Assembly: GCA_024278235.1 (NCBI GenBank)
Contig: JAJRTO010000457.1
Location: forward strand, 1-35,769
DNA from: Candidatus Poribacteria bacterium
GTDB taxonomy: Bacteria > Poribacteria > WGA-4E > JAJRTO01
DNA: 35,769 nucleotides
Direction of reading: 5' to 3'
Below the pieces are notes generated by a model, which worked only from the letters and a program-made list of their open reading frames with translations, was not told where the DNA came from and ran no database searches. This document shows, piece after piece, positions 1-6,814 of the stretch (position 1 is the stretch's first letter; every line of letters starts with the position of its first letter). The translations under genes and the position numbers were made by a program.

Positions 1-149
1 AGCGCGCCCATGAACACTACTGCCATACTCACCGTACTTGCGGGTATCTGCGGTTGGACACGACCATCAGAAACCATACCAAGACGTGCGCCCAGACGGA
101 AACCACGCTCACAGAAACTACGAAAGCCAGGTATTTCATTTATCTGCAT
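1..149 (-). CDS. N-terminal part of a probable DDE transposase (cut by window edge)
   Basis: A minus-strand reading frame opens with ATG at 149 and stays open for 49 codons to the window edge. A textbook ribosome site (GGGAGGTG, complement of 156-163) sits about 6 bases upstream of the start. The product begins MQINEIPGFRSFCERGF and continues with RLGARLG, a D-G-R turn, PQIP and a hydrophobic VVFMGA segment. The pattern 'PGF..F....FrLG......D.R..PQIP' is one I associate with the amino end of an IS4-like DDE transposase family, but the catalytic region lies outside the window. The family call rests on that short stretch only; the open frame plus the strong ribosome site make a real gene start likely. 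Confidence 0.5.
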   Translation of the reverse strand, partial: MQINEIPGFRSFCERGFRLGARLGMVSDGRVQPQIPASTVSMAVVFMGA

Positions 150-269
150 CAAATTCACCTCCCTTCATCGAAGAACTCAGACATACGGATGCAACGCCTA
201 AAGTTTAACATATTCACCCACATAACCCATAGACATATGATGAAAAACACAAAAAACTAAACCAAAGCA

Positions 270-321
270 CCTGGGGAATTTCTATCGCTTGAGCTGCCTG
301 GGGAATTTCTATCGCTTGAGC
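270..321. repeat. 27-bp direct tandem repeat, two copies
   Basis: The 25-base unit beginning CCTGGGGAATTTCTATCGCT occurs at 270-294 and again, identical, at 297-321, giving a 27-base period. It lies about 120 bases upstream of the transposase-like start. It may be a duplicated element end or a simple slippage product; the other end of any element is outside the window. Confidence 0.8.
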
Positions 322-391
322 ACTTACAAATAATGGATTGTCGCGCCTCAGTGCAAATGCGCACCACATCGTTGGATTGGCTGCATTGAGC

Positions 392-449
392 AACCCGTTT
401 TCTTGGGCGAACGTGGGAACGATTCAAGGCTCGACTCAGAAAACGGGTT
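392..449. repeat. 12-bp perfect inverted repeat with 34-base spacer
   Basis: AACCCGTTTTCT at 392-403 is matched exactly by its complement at 438-449. The spacer of 34 bases shows no obvious secondary stem. There is no T-tract after either arm, so it is not a standard intrinsic terminator. It could be a folded RNA, a protein-binding site or a remnant of a mobile element. Confidence 0.75.
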
Positions 450-598
450 TCTGATCGCCAGATATGTACCTTGACGATGCCTTGCAAGAGGTGGTGGAAA
501 TCGCTTGTAGCACATCCTGTCTGTGTGTTATCATTGGCGTTAGGTATCTGTAGAAACGTGACATGATCAACAGTTGGCAGTACTTAAAGGAGGGTGTC

Positions 599-721
599 AT
601 GCGAACTCGGATTTTGGGGGTAAGTATAGTTTTGAATGTTACAGAACAGGTGCTTATTTTTCTGTTGATTTCCTGGTATAAGTCTGCTATACTGTCTTTA
701 TTCTTTGCTAAGACCGTATAG
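599..721 (+). CDS. possible small hydrophobic protein, 40 residues
   Basis: An ATG at 599 follows an excellent ribosome site (AAAGGAGG about 6 bases upstream) and opens 40 codons ending at TAG 719-721. The product starts MRTRILGVSIVLNV and is strongly hydrophobic through the middle (LIFLLISW), so it could be a one-helix membrane peptide. I recognise no family. It could also be the decayed start of a longer gene. A strong promoter candidate lies inside its frame, which argues either that the ORF is a remnant or that the two functions overlap. Confidence 0.35.
   Translation: MRTRILGVSIVLNVTEQVLIFLLISWYKSAILSLFFAKTV
665..693 (+). promoter_or_regulatory. sigma70-type promoter candidate for the flagellar cluster
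   Basis: TTGATT (665-670), a 17-base spacer and TATACT (688-693) with an extended TG at 685-686 form a near-consensus housekeeping promoter pointing into the flagellar run. Transcription would start near 700, leaving a leader of about 390 bases before the first large gene. It is the only strong promoter-like match I found upstream of that gene. I saw no sigma28 or sigma54 site in the same region. Confidence 0.5.
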
Positions 722-1094
722 TCAGTGGGAGTTTAGCGGTAGGAGTTGTGATAGATAGATTGCATTAGGTCGCAATCATGGAGGCGGCGGGTCATGCACA
801 GAAGCGGACCCGCCAATGATATTGAATCCCTTAATTATACATTGTATTTTCACATTTTTGTTGACAGGTTTAGTCGTGTTCATCAGAAACTCTAAGGTTT
901 GGATAGAGCCTTCGTAGCAAAACGTAGACCGTTGGGACATACGTGCTGCAAGAAGCTCCCTGTTCACAGGGGAGAACTGCCACGGACATCTGCTCGGTGC
1001 TAGCGCTAGAATAGAGAATGTCCAATAGCAGGAGAGTGATTACTCTGCACATCAGGTTTCTATGTGTAGGGACGGAGGTATATGCAAAAACAGC
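700..1094 (+). other. long leader region with several hairpins
   Basis: No gene is seen between the promoter candidate and the first large gene. Stems that can be read directly are GATTGC/GCAATC (758-763 with 772-777), GGCGGGTC/GACCCGCC (786-793 with 807-814) flanked by an outer ATCAT/ATGAT pair (775-779 with 816-820), and CTCCCTG with CAGGGGAG (956-962 with 967-974, one bulged G). A 10-base palindrome CTAGCGCTAG lies at 1000-1009. None of the stems has a T-tract, so they are not ordinary terminators. I could not match the leader to a known riboswitch class by eye. Confidence 0.4.
786..814 (+). other. 8-bp GC-rich stem-loop in the leader
   Basis: GGCGGGTC (786-793) pairs perfectly with GACCCGCC (807-814) around a 13-base loop. 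It competes with the smaller stem at 758-777 only through the outer ATCAT/ATGAT pairing, so two alternative folds are possible. Confidence 0.5.
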
Positions 1095-2738
1095 ATGAGA
1101 GCATCTTTTCTAGGTGAGCATATTTACTTTGCTTTTTGTGTTTTGTTGATACTTCGGCTGGGGGTTGGAGTTTATCAACCAGAATGTAGGGCCGAGAGTA
1201 TGCCAGTCTCCAAGCTGCTGGAACAGGTTGATATAGCCGAATCAACAGGTGAATGGCAGCAGATCATAGCTCACCTAGAGATCGCAATCTCAGAATATGA
1301 AACGCGTCTGATCAAGGCGATACCTGAGCAAGAATATAGAAAAGCAGAGGCATACTACTCGAAAGCAAAGAATCTGGATGATCTGGAAATCGCGTATGCA
1401 GCCTATAAGCTAGCGGCGAATAATATGCCTGGTAGTATTTACCGTCGATATGCTCTTTTCCGCTTGGGGGATATTCAGCGTCGCCGAGTGGAAATAGATA
1501 CTCAGAATCAGTCTGTTTATCTGCAGAGAACCGTTGAACACTACCTTCAAGCTCTCGAACAATGCCCTTCCCCGTACCCAGACTACCCCCTAACGGCAGG
1601 AAACGTCCCCGAATATCCTGAGATGGCACGCGCTGAATTTGCAGCTTATTGGATTGGGGATTATTACTATGAACGTGGACAGATCGATCGTGCAGAAGCC
1701 GCCTTTCGTGTTCTAACAGAGATGTTTCCCCAGGGTTATCTCAAGCTTGCAGATAATGCTCAATACAGACTTGCTCTATGTTTGATGGATCAGGGGAAAT
1801 GGGATCAAGTGCCGGATGTTTATGCATCGTTCCAGAATCAGTATGCGGATAGTCAAATCGCAGGAACAGCTCTGTTGAAATGGGCAGACAGCTACTTCTA
1901 TGCCGAGGGAACAAATGTCGAACGCGCAGAGCAGCTCTATGCAGAAGTGGTCAGATTGAAGAAGATAGACAAAGCAACAAGAATTGCTGCAGCAGAGAAA
2001 TTGCTTAGACTGTACACAAATCTCCATCTTTCTGAGCGTGTGGAACATCTCAAACAGAAAGTCGACACATTTATTTCACAGGTCTCCCCAGACAAGCAAT
2101 TAGCTTTCCGGATTGCTTATGGAGAATATCTGGCTGAGCGTGCTGACTATGCGCAAGTCTGTAATCAATTGCGGATGCTTCAATCGGCAGACCTGCATGA
2201 TACTTTACGTACGATGAGTCCTTTGTTACAGAAAATGTATTGGAGTTTGCTGGCGCAAGCAAGTTATGAAACGGGAGACTATGCAACCGCTGTTGAATGT
2301 TATGAAAATCTGAGGATGTTTCATGAGTTACCCCCAGCAGACTTTGCGAAGTTAAACCGTGCTTATCTTCATGAGGAACAGGAAGACAAAGCGATTATCC
2401 TCTCAAAGAACTGGCTTGCAGCGAGAAGTGGGATAGCTCCTGTATTGCCGGCGACAGTATCAGAGATACAGCTTGTGCTTGCCGAAGCCTATCGCCAGAG
2501 GAAGGACTACCGGAGTGCTATCGAGCATTTTGGGAAGGTTCTGGAGATTCGGGGGGATGTATCACACGAAGCTGAGGCATTGCGGAGTATGGGTGATATA
2601 TATTTTGAGCAAAAAGATTACGCTCAGGTACTACAGGTATATAGACGGTTGTATACAGATTATCAAAGTGTTGTTGACGCAGATCTATTGGAGTCGATGC
2701 AGCAACTGATTCAGCTCATCCCTGAGGGAGATAAGTGA
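1095..2738 (+). CDS. secreted or membrane-anchored tetratricopeptide-repeat protein
   Basis: This is the first large gene of the run. With the start at ATG 1095 the protein has 547 residues. An earlier in-frame ATG at 1062 would add 11 residues. A hydrophobic segment (FAFCVLLILRLGVGV, about residues 12-26) looks like a signal peptide or anchor. The rest is helical and repetitive, with TPR-like units such as 'A.YRRYALFRLGDIQ', 'AEFAAYWIGDYYYERGQ', 'QLVLAEAYRQRKDYRSAIEH' and 'LRSMGDIYFEQKDYAQVLQV'. TPR proteins bind other proteins, and a periplasmic assembly or scaffolding role is plausible but unproven. Its stop overlaps the next start by one base (TGATG). Oddly, the best ribosome site (GGAGG 1074-1078) sits in front of an out-of-frame ATG at 1082 that encodes only ten residues. 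Confidence 0.75.
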   Translation: MRASFLGEHIYFAFCVLLILRLGVGVYQPECRAESMPVSKLLEQVDIAESTGEWQQIIAHLEIAISEYETRLIKAIPEQEYRKAEAYYSKAKNLDDLEIAYAAYKLAANNMPGSIYRRYALFRLGDIQRRRVEIDTQNQSVYLQRTVEHYLQALEQCPSPYPDYPLTAGNVPEYPEMARAEFAAYWIGDYYYERGQIDRAEAAFRVLTEMFPQGYLKLADNAQYRLALCLMDQGKWDQVPDVYASFQNQYADSQIAGTALLKWADSYFYAEGTNVERAEQLYAEVVRLKKIDKATRIAAAEKLLRLYTNLHLSERVEHLKQKVDTFISQVSPDKQLAFRIAYGEYLAERADYAQVCNQLRMLQSADLHDTLRTMSPLLQKMYWSLLAQASYETGDYATAVECYENLRMFHELPPADFAKLNRAYLHEEQEDKAIILSKNWLAARSGIAPVLPATVSEIQLVLAEAYRQRKDYRSAIEHFGKVLEIRGDVSHEAEALRSMGDIYFEQKDYAQVLQVYRRLYTDYQSVVDADLLESMQQLIQLIPEGDK

Positions 2739-3175
2739 TGGATGAACGTGAAAACACTGACAGGGACACGATGGCTCGATTATACTTACAGATCGATCTG
2801 TATCAAACGCTTTTACAGTGCGTAGCGGAGCAACGCTTAGCGATCAAGAAAAGAGATACTCAGAAACTTCAGGATCTGACAATGCAGCATCAGGCCATTC
2901 TCAAACAGATTCGGGTTTGTCCATTAGAGAAATCCATGGTATCTGCTGAGTTGCTTGGTGATTCTCCCAACCAGATCCACATTCGCGCCCTGCTAGAACA
3001 GATCGCAGATCTGATCGATCAAGTTCGGATAATCAACGCGGATTCCGTATTGGAGACAAAACAGGTTTTGAAGGACACTCGTACCAAGTTGGTGGATCTG
3101 CAAAGACGCGAAGAAGCAGGGCATTCATATGCAAACAGACTGCCATCAGAACACTTGATCAGCAAGATTGGATGA
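2738..3175 (+). CDS. flgN: FlgN-like flagellar export chaperone
   Basis: A 145-residue, all-helical, coiled-coil-rich protein. The pattern of leucines in the first helix (LYQTLLQCVAEQRLAIKKRD), the second helix with 'QAILKQI', and the late 'INADSVLETKQVL' helix match the FlgN family in size and layout. FlgN is a cytoplasmic chaperone for the hook-filament junction proteins FlgK and FlgL. The ATG at 2738 overlaps the upstream stop and has a GAGGGAG ribosome site; a GTG at 2735 is possible. FlgN sequences are weakly conserved, so a general flagellar coiled-coil protein is the alternative. Neither flgK nor flgL is in the window. Confidence 0.6.
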   Translation: MDERENTDRDTMARLYLQIDLYQTLLQCVAEQRLAIKKRDTQKLQDLTMQHQAILKQIRVCPLEKSMVSAELLGDSPNQIHIRALLEQIADLIDQVRIINADSVLETKQVLKDTRTKLVDLQRREEAGHSYANRLPSEHLISKIG

Positions 3176-3179
3176 ACCG

Positions 3180-3602
3180 ATGCAACCACTTGATTTCTTT
3201 TCTGATCAGACAATGTTATCTCTCAAGATTGCCTTGAATGGCACATCATTGCGACACGAGGCGATCTCACACAATATTGCGAATGTAAATACTCCGGGAT
3301 TCAAACGTCATGATGTATCCTTCCAAAGCCAGCTTCAAGCGGCTTTGGGATCCCGGGAATCACATCTGTCTTTGACACGAACTCACCGTGCACATTTACG
3401 TAGTGAGACGAGGGAACCAGCGCTGGAAGATGGGCTGATTCGCTCATATATCGAATCAGACACACAGATGCGCAATGATCGAAATAATATCGATATTGAC
3501 CGAGAAATGGCATTATTGACCTCCAATTCTATCCGCTATCAGATGCTGACACGTCTGATAGCAGCACGCTATAACCTGATGCAGACAGTTGTGCAAAGTT
3601 AG
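3180..3602 (+). CDS. flgB: flagellar proximal rod protein FlgB
   Basis: Residues 34-43 (ANVNTPGFKR) are the hallmark of the rod/hook family, and the 140-residue length fits FlgB. FlgB forms the part of the rod next to the MS ring and export gate. I chose ATG 3180 because it puts the first helix (FFSDQTMLSLKIALNGTSLRHEAI) at the usual distance from the amino end; the longer TTG start at 3168 adds four residues. The carboxy end (RYQMLTRLIAARYNLMQTVV) is the typical second terminal helix. Its usual partner flgC does not follow. Confidence 0.93.
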   Translation: MQPLDFFSDQTMLSLKIALNGTSLRHEAISHNIANVNTPGFKRHDVSFQSQLQAALGSRESHLSLTRTHRAHLRSETREPALEDGLIRSYIESDTQMRNDRNNIDIDREMALLTSNSIRYQMLTRLIAARYNLMQTVVQS

Positions 3603-3615
3603 AGAGGTACCCGTC

Positions 3616-3906
3616 ATGTGGATACAACCGATAGCAGGAATTGAAGAATCGATGGCACCCACACCGAAGTTGGAGGGCTTGCCTACTAAGAGCTTTCAGG
3701 GAATGCTGAAAAGAGGCATCCAGTACGTGGATCAACTACAGAGCCGGGCGGATCATCTGATGCAAGCTTACGCCTCGGGTGAAACCCAAAACATCCATGA
3801 GGTTATGATCGCGGTGACAGAAGCCAACATCGCCTTACAGCTTACGATGTCTATTCGTAATCAAGCGCTCCAGGCCTATCAGGAGATCATGCGGATGCAA
3901 GTGTAA
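3616..3906 (+). CDS. fliE: flagellar hook-basal body protein FliE
   Basis: A 96-residue protein whose second half carries the conserved FliE block: IHEVMIAVTEANIALQL, then RNQALQAYQEIMRMQV at the very end. FliE joins the MS ring to the rod and is needed to open the export path. ATG 3616 has GAGAGG about 9 bases upstream. It follows flgB directly, where flgB-flgC-fliE is the usual order. Confidence 0.94.
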   Translation: MWIQPIAGIEESMAPTPKLEGLPTKSFQGMLKRGIQYVDQLQSRADHLMQAYASGETQNIHEVMIAVTEANIALQLTMSIRNQALQAYQEIMRMQV

Positions 3907-3932
3907 GGGGGTTAAGTGGATCTCATAACTTC

Positions 3933-3947
3933 ATGGGATCTTCCCAT
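3933..3947 (+). other. small hairpin before fliF
   Basis: ATGGGA (3933-3938) pairs with TCCCAT (3942-3947) across a three-base loop, just upstream of the fliF ribosome site. It lies in one of the larger gaps of the run (53 bases). It may modulate fliF translation; there is no T-tract. Confidence 0.35.
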
Positions 3948-3959
3948 TGAGGAGAGGAT

Positions 3960-5747
3960 ATGATGCCTGAGTTCCTTCAGAGATTGCTTGACCAGACTAG
4001 TGAGGTCTGGAATCAACTGGAGCCCGCACAGCGCGTACTGATTGGTAGTATTAGTGTCGCCATCGTTATTGGTCTGATCCTGGCACTATTCTGGGTTCGT
4101 CAACCAAACTATGTGACACTGTACTCAGGTCTGGATCAACGGGATGCCGCGGCGATTGCCAAGATACTCAATGAAAACGACATTCCCTTCCGTGTGACAG
4201 ATGGCAGTACGGAAGTGCAGGTGCCTGATGCTAAACATGATGGAATGTGGTTGCGTGATAAAGCATGGATTCTTGCCTCGAACGCAAATCTCCCTGCAAA
4301 GGAAACAGGGCTGGTTGGTTTTGAGATCTTCGATGAGCGTGAACTCGGGATGACGGATGCGCAATTCCAGCAAAAATATCAACGGGCATTACAGGGCCAC
4401 TTAAGCCGTCTGATTAGTGGCTTCAACGGCGTTCGATCTGCTATTGTGACCATTGTACCGGAGGAGAAAACACTCTTTCGTGAAGATCAAGAGGAAGCGA
4501 AGGCTGCTGTCTCCATTACTCTAGAACAGGAAGGAGAGAAATCCTTTGGCAGGGAGCAAGTGCTTGCAGTTGCCAATCTGATCTCCCATAGCGTTCCCGG
4601 GCTGAAGAAAGAGAATATCTCTATTGTTGTAGACAGCCAAGATGTCTCAGAACTGATGAAATCAGAGGGACTGAATGTCTCAACGGTCGATGCTAGTCTG
4701 AAACAGTTGGAGGCACAGAGGAAGATTGAGCAATACTTCCATGACAAAATCCAATCTGTTCTCAATCGGACACTTGGTCGCAATAAAGCTGAAATCATTG
4801 TGCGTGCTGATCTCGATTTCACACAACTTGAGCGTGAGACAGAGACATTTGCTCCTCCGATCGAAGATGAAACAGAAGGAATCATCCGTAGTGAGCACGA
4901 AAAACGCGAGAATTACATGGGAGTTCCTGGGGGGATGCCTGGGGGTGTTCCCGGAGTGGATACGAACGTGCCGGGACCTCCCCAGTATCCTACAGCACAG
5001 GGTGGCACACAACCCTCAGAGTATGATATGAGAGAATTCACCCGCAATTACGAGATGAATCGTTCGGTCGAGCGCGTCGCGGGTCCAGCCGGCGGAACCC
5101 ATATCCGAAAGCTCTCTGCAGCGGTTCTCGTAGACCAAAGTCTGGCACAGATACCAAATCTCAAGCAGGAAATTGAGGGAACTATCAAAACAGCATTGGC
5201 CAATGCAAATACAACCAGCGATCCAGATGTTCATGTTTCATTCATTCCTTTCGAACAACCGGAAACCGTACCGGCCGCTATCGAACCCTGGTGGGAAAAA
5301 CCTGCGGAATTATCGTTGATCGCTTTGATTGTCTTGTCCATTGTCTTCTTACTTCGATCCATGCTCATCCGAAGAGAATTGCCATTATCACAGGAACCAA
5401 CGCGAATACCAGAGTTTGAGGGGATCGGGCCGATCGATTTTGGCAGACAACCGATGGATATCGATAAGCCGCCCAGTGATCTGGAACCAGTGCCAGAGGA
5501 GAAAGAGGAAGAACCTGAGCTAACCCCGGAAGAAATCGCGAAGCTGGAGGAGGAACAGCGGCAGCGAGAGGAAGAGGAAAAGAAGAAACAAGAAGAGGAA
5601 GAAGCCAGGAGAAAAGAGCACGAAGAAGAAGAAAGACGCAGAGCAATCCTCGAGAGTGTGGGAGAGTATCTGCGCGAGAATCCGGCGGCCGCAGCACAAC
5701 TATTGGCAATGTGGATTATCGAGGATGAAGATCACTCAAAGCGCTAA
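3960..5747 (+). CDS. fliF: flagellar MS-ring protein FliF
   Basis: 595 residues, within the normal range. A first membrane helix spans about residues 26-46 (ISVAIVIGLILALFWV). The YscJ/FliF ring domains follow, with NYVTLYSGLDQRDAAAIAKI, RALQGHLSRLI and the 'VRSAIVTIVPEEKTLF' block. A Gly/Pro-rich loop occupies about residues 318-340. The second membrane helix is near residues 450-470. The tail is an unusually long Glu/Lys-rich coiled coil (about 505-565) ending in a helix (RENPAAAAQLLAMWI) that should bind the FliG amino domain. FliF builds the inner-membrane ring that houses the export gate. ATG codons at 3960 and 3963 both fit the GGAGAGGA ribosome site. Confidence 0.97.
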   Translation: MMPEFLQRLLDQTSEVWNQLEPAQRVLIGSISVAIVIGLILALFWVRQPNYVTLYSGLDQRDAAAIAKILNENDIPFRVTDGSTEVQVPDAKHDGMWLRDKAWILASNANLPAKETGLVGFEIFDERELGMTDAQFQQKYQRALQGHLSRLISGFNGVRSAIVTIVPEEKTLFREDQEEAKAAVSITLEQEGEKSFGREQVLAVANLISHSVPGLKKENISIVVDSQDVSELMKSEGLNVSTVDASLKQLEAQRKIEQYFHDKIQSVLNRTLGRNKAEIIVRADLDFTQLERETETFAPPIEDETEGIIRSEHEKRENYMGVPGGMPGGVPGVDTNVPGPPQYPTAQGGTQPSEYDMREFTRNYEMNRSVERVAGPAGGTHIRKLSAAVLVDQSLAQIPNLKQEIEGTIKTALANANTTSDPDVHVSFIPFEQPETVPAAIEPWWEKPAELSLIALIVLSIVFLLRSMLIRRELPLSQEPTRIPEFEGIGPIDFGRQPMDIDKPPSDLEPVPEEKEEEPELTPEEIAKLEEEQRQREEEEKKKQEEEEARRKEHEEEERRRAILESVGEYLRENPAAAAQLLAMWIIEDEDHSKR

Positions 5748-5773
5748 CATAAACTGTGAAGGGAGAACGCGGG

Positions 5774-6814
5774 ATGACGGGCCCAAGAAAAGCGGCGGTT
5801 CTTTTGCTGACCATGCAATCGCTTGACAAGAACCTGCCCAGTGAGGTTCTGAAACAATTTACCAATGAGAGAATACGACTGGGGATCGTGCGTGAGATCG
5901 GGCAGATCGCCCAGGGGACTATCTCTATTAGTGTTGAGGAACGAGCACAGATCATTGATGACTTCAACAAGATGATAGACCAACATGGGCTATATGGCGG
6001 CTGGGGGAATGCAGAAGAACTGTTGGATCCTCTTCTAACAGGAGACTCTTTTACCAGAGAACGTAAAGAACAACAACTCAGGGATATTCTTGGAACATCC
6101 CCCTTCAGTTTTCTGAAGGAGATGGAGGCCAATGATATCTGGGGATATATCCAAGACGAACATCCGCAAACCATAGCCCTCGTGCTCGTTTGCCTTCCAG
6201 CAGAAAAAGCGGCAGCATTACTTCAACAGATTAGTCCCCCCAAAGCTCGTAACGACGTTGCCAGACGCATCGCAACGATGGAACGTGTGATGCCAGATGC
6301 ACTGAACGAAGTCCAAGAAGCCATCAAAGCAAAAATGGAGTTCATAACGGGGCATCAGGACGCGATCGGCAGCGGCCCAAACAAACTCGCACAGATCCTT
6401 GTGCGTATCGATGGTGATATGCAAGAAAGTATCCTGGAGGACATCCGCCAAAAGGATATGGCAAACGCTGAAAGAGTTGTCGAGAACATGCTCACCTTTA
6501 ATGATATTATCTATATTTCTGAGAGCGATATGCGTCGCTTTGTTATTACCGCTCTTCAAGCGAGTGGTGATCTGGAGAATACTTTGCCGATAGCACTCAA
6601 AGGAGCGCCCGAGGCCGTGACCGATAAGTTCATGTCTAACATGGGCAAGCGCAATCGAGGAGCCGTTGAAGACGTTGTGAGGATCCTGGGTGGCGTATCC
6701 AGACGGGATATCGAAGCGGCGCGTGCCACGATTGTGGAGGTCATCCGACAGCTTGAGCAAGCAGGAAGCATTACGATCTCCCGTGATTATGAAGAGGAGG
6801 AATTGATTGAATAG
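5774..6814 (+). CDS. fliG: flagellar motor switch protein FliG
   Basis: 346 residues from ATG 5774, which has GGGAG 8 bases upstream; a GTG at 5756 would add six. The amino end (GPRKAAVLLLTM) is the FliF-binding domain. The middle domain shows EHPQTIALVLVCLPAEKAA, the FliG signature, and the carboxy domain carries FNDIIYISESDMRRFV and the torque helix region 'NRGAVEDVVRILGGVSRRD'. FliG joins the C ring to FliF and contacts the stator. Its stop overlaps the start of fliH. Confidence 0.96.
   Translation: MTGPRKAAVLLLTMQSLDKNLPSEVLKQFTNERIRLGIVREIGQIAQGTISISVEERAQIIDDFNKMIDQHGLYGGWGNAEELLDPLLTGDSFTRERKEQQLRDILGTSPFSFLKEMEANDIWGYIQDEHPQTIALVLVCLPAEKAAALLQQISPPKARNDVARRIATMERVMPDALNEVQEAIKAKMEFITGHQDAIGSGPNKLAQILVRIDGDMQESILEDIRQKDMANAERVVENMLTFNDIIYISESDMRRFVITALQASGDLENTLPIALKGAPEAVTDKFMSNMGKRNRGAVEDVVRILGGVSRRDIEAARATIVEVIRQLEQAGSITISRDYEEEELIE

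Larger units (their letters stand above)
150..598. other. non-coding stretch left of the small ORF
   Basis: No convincing gene is seen here. A 76-codon minus-strand frame (257-487) has no ribosome site and reads through a short tandem repeat, so I treat it as chance. The stretch holds the upstream region of the minus-strand transposase-like gene, a 27-bp tandem repeat and a 12-bp inverted repeat, listed separately. It looks like a mobile-element flank or a remnant region. Confidence 0.5.

Noticed and set aside
257-487. 76-codon minus-strand ORF
   Set aside because: No ribosome site, reads through a tandem repeat, and has no recognisable domain.
580-600. sigma54-like TTGGCAG near 574
   Set aside because: No GC element at the required spacing from GG.
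823-890. Second promoter candidates (TTGACA at 861, TATACA at 836)
   Set aside because: No partner box at a workable distance in either case.
776-1052. Overlapping minus-strand ORFs in the leader
   Set aside because: Low-quality composition, no ribosome sites, and they overlap the structured leader.
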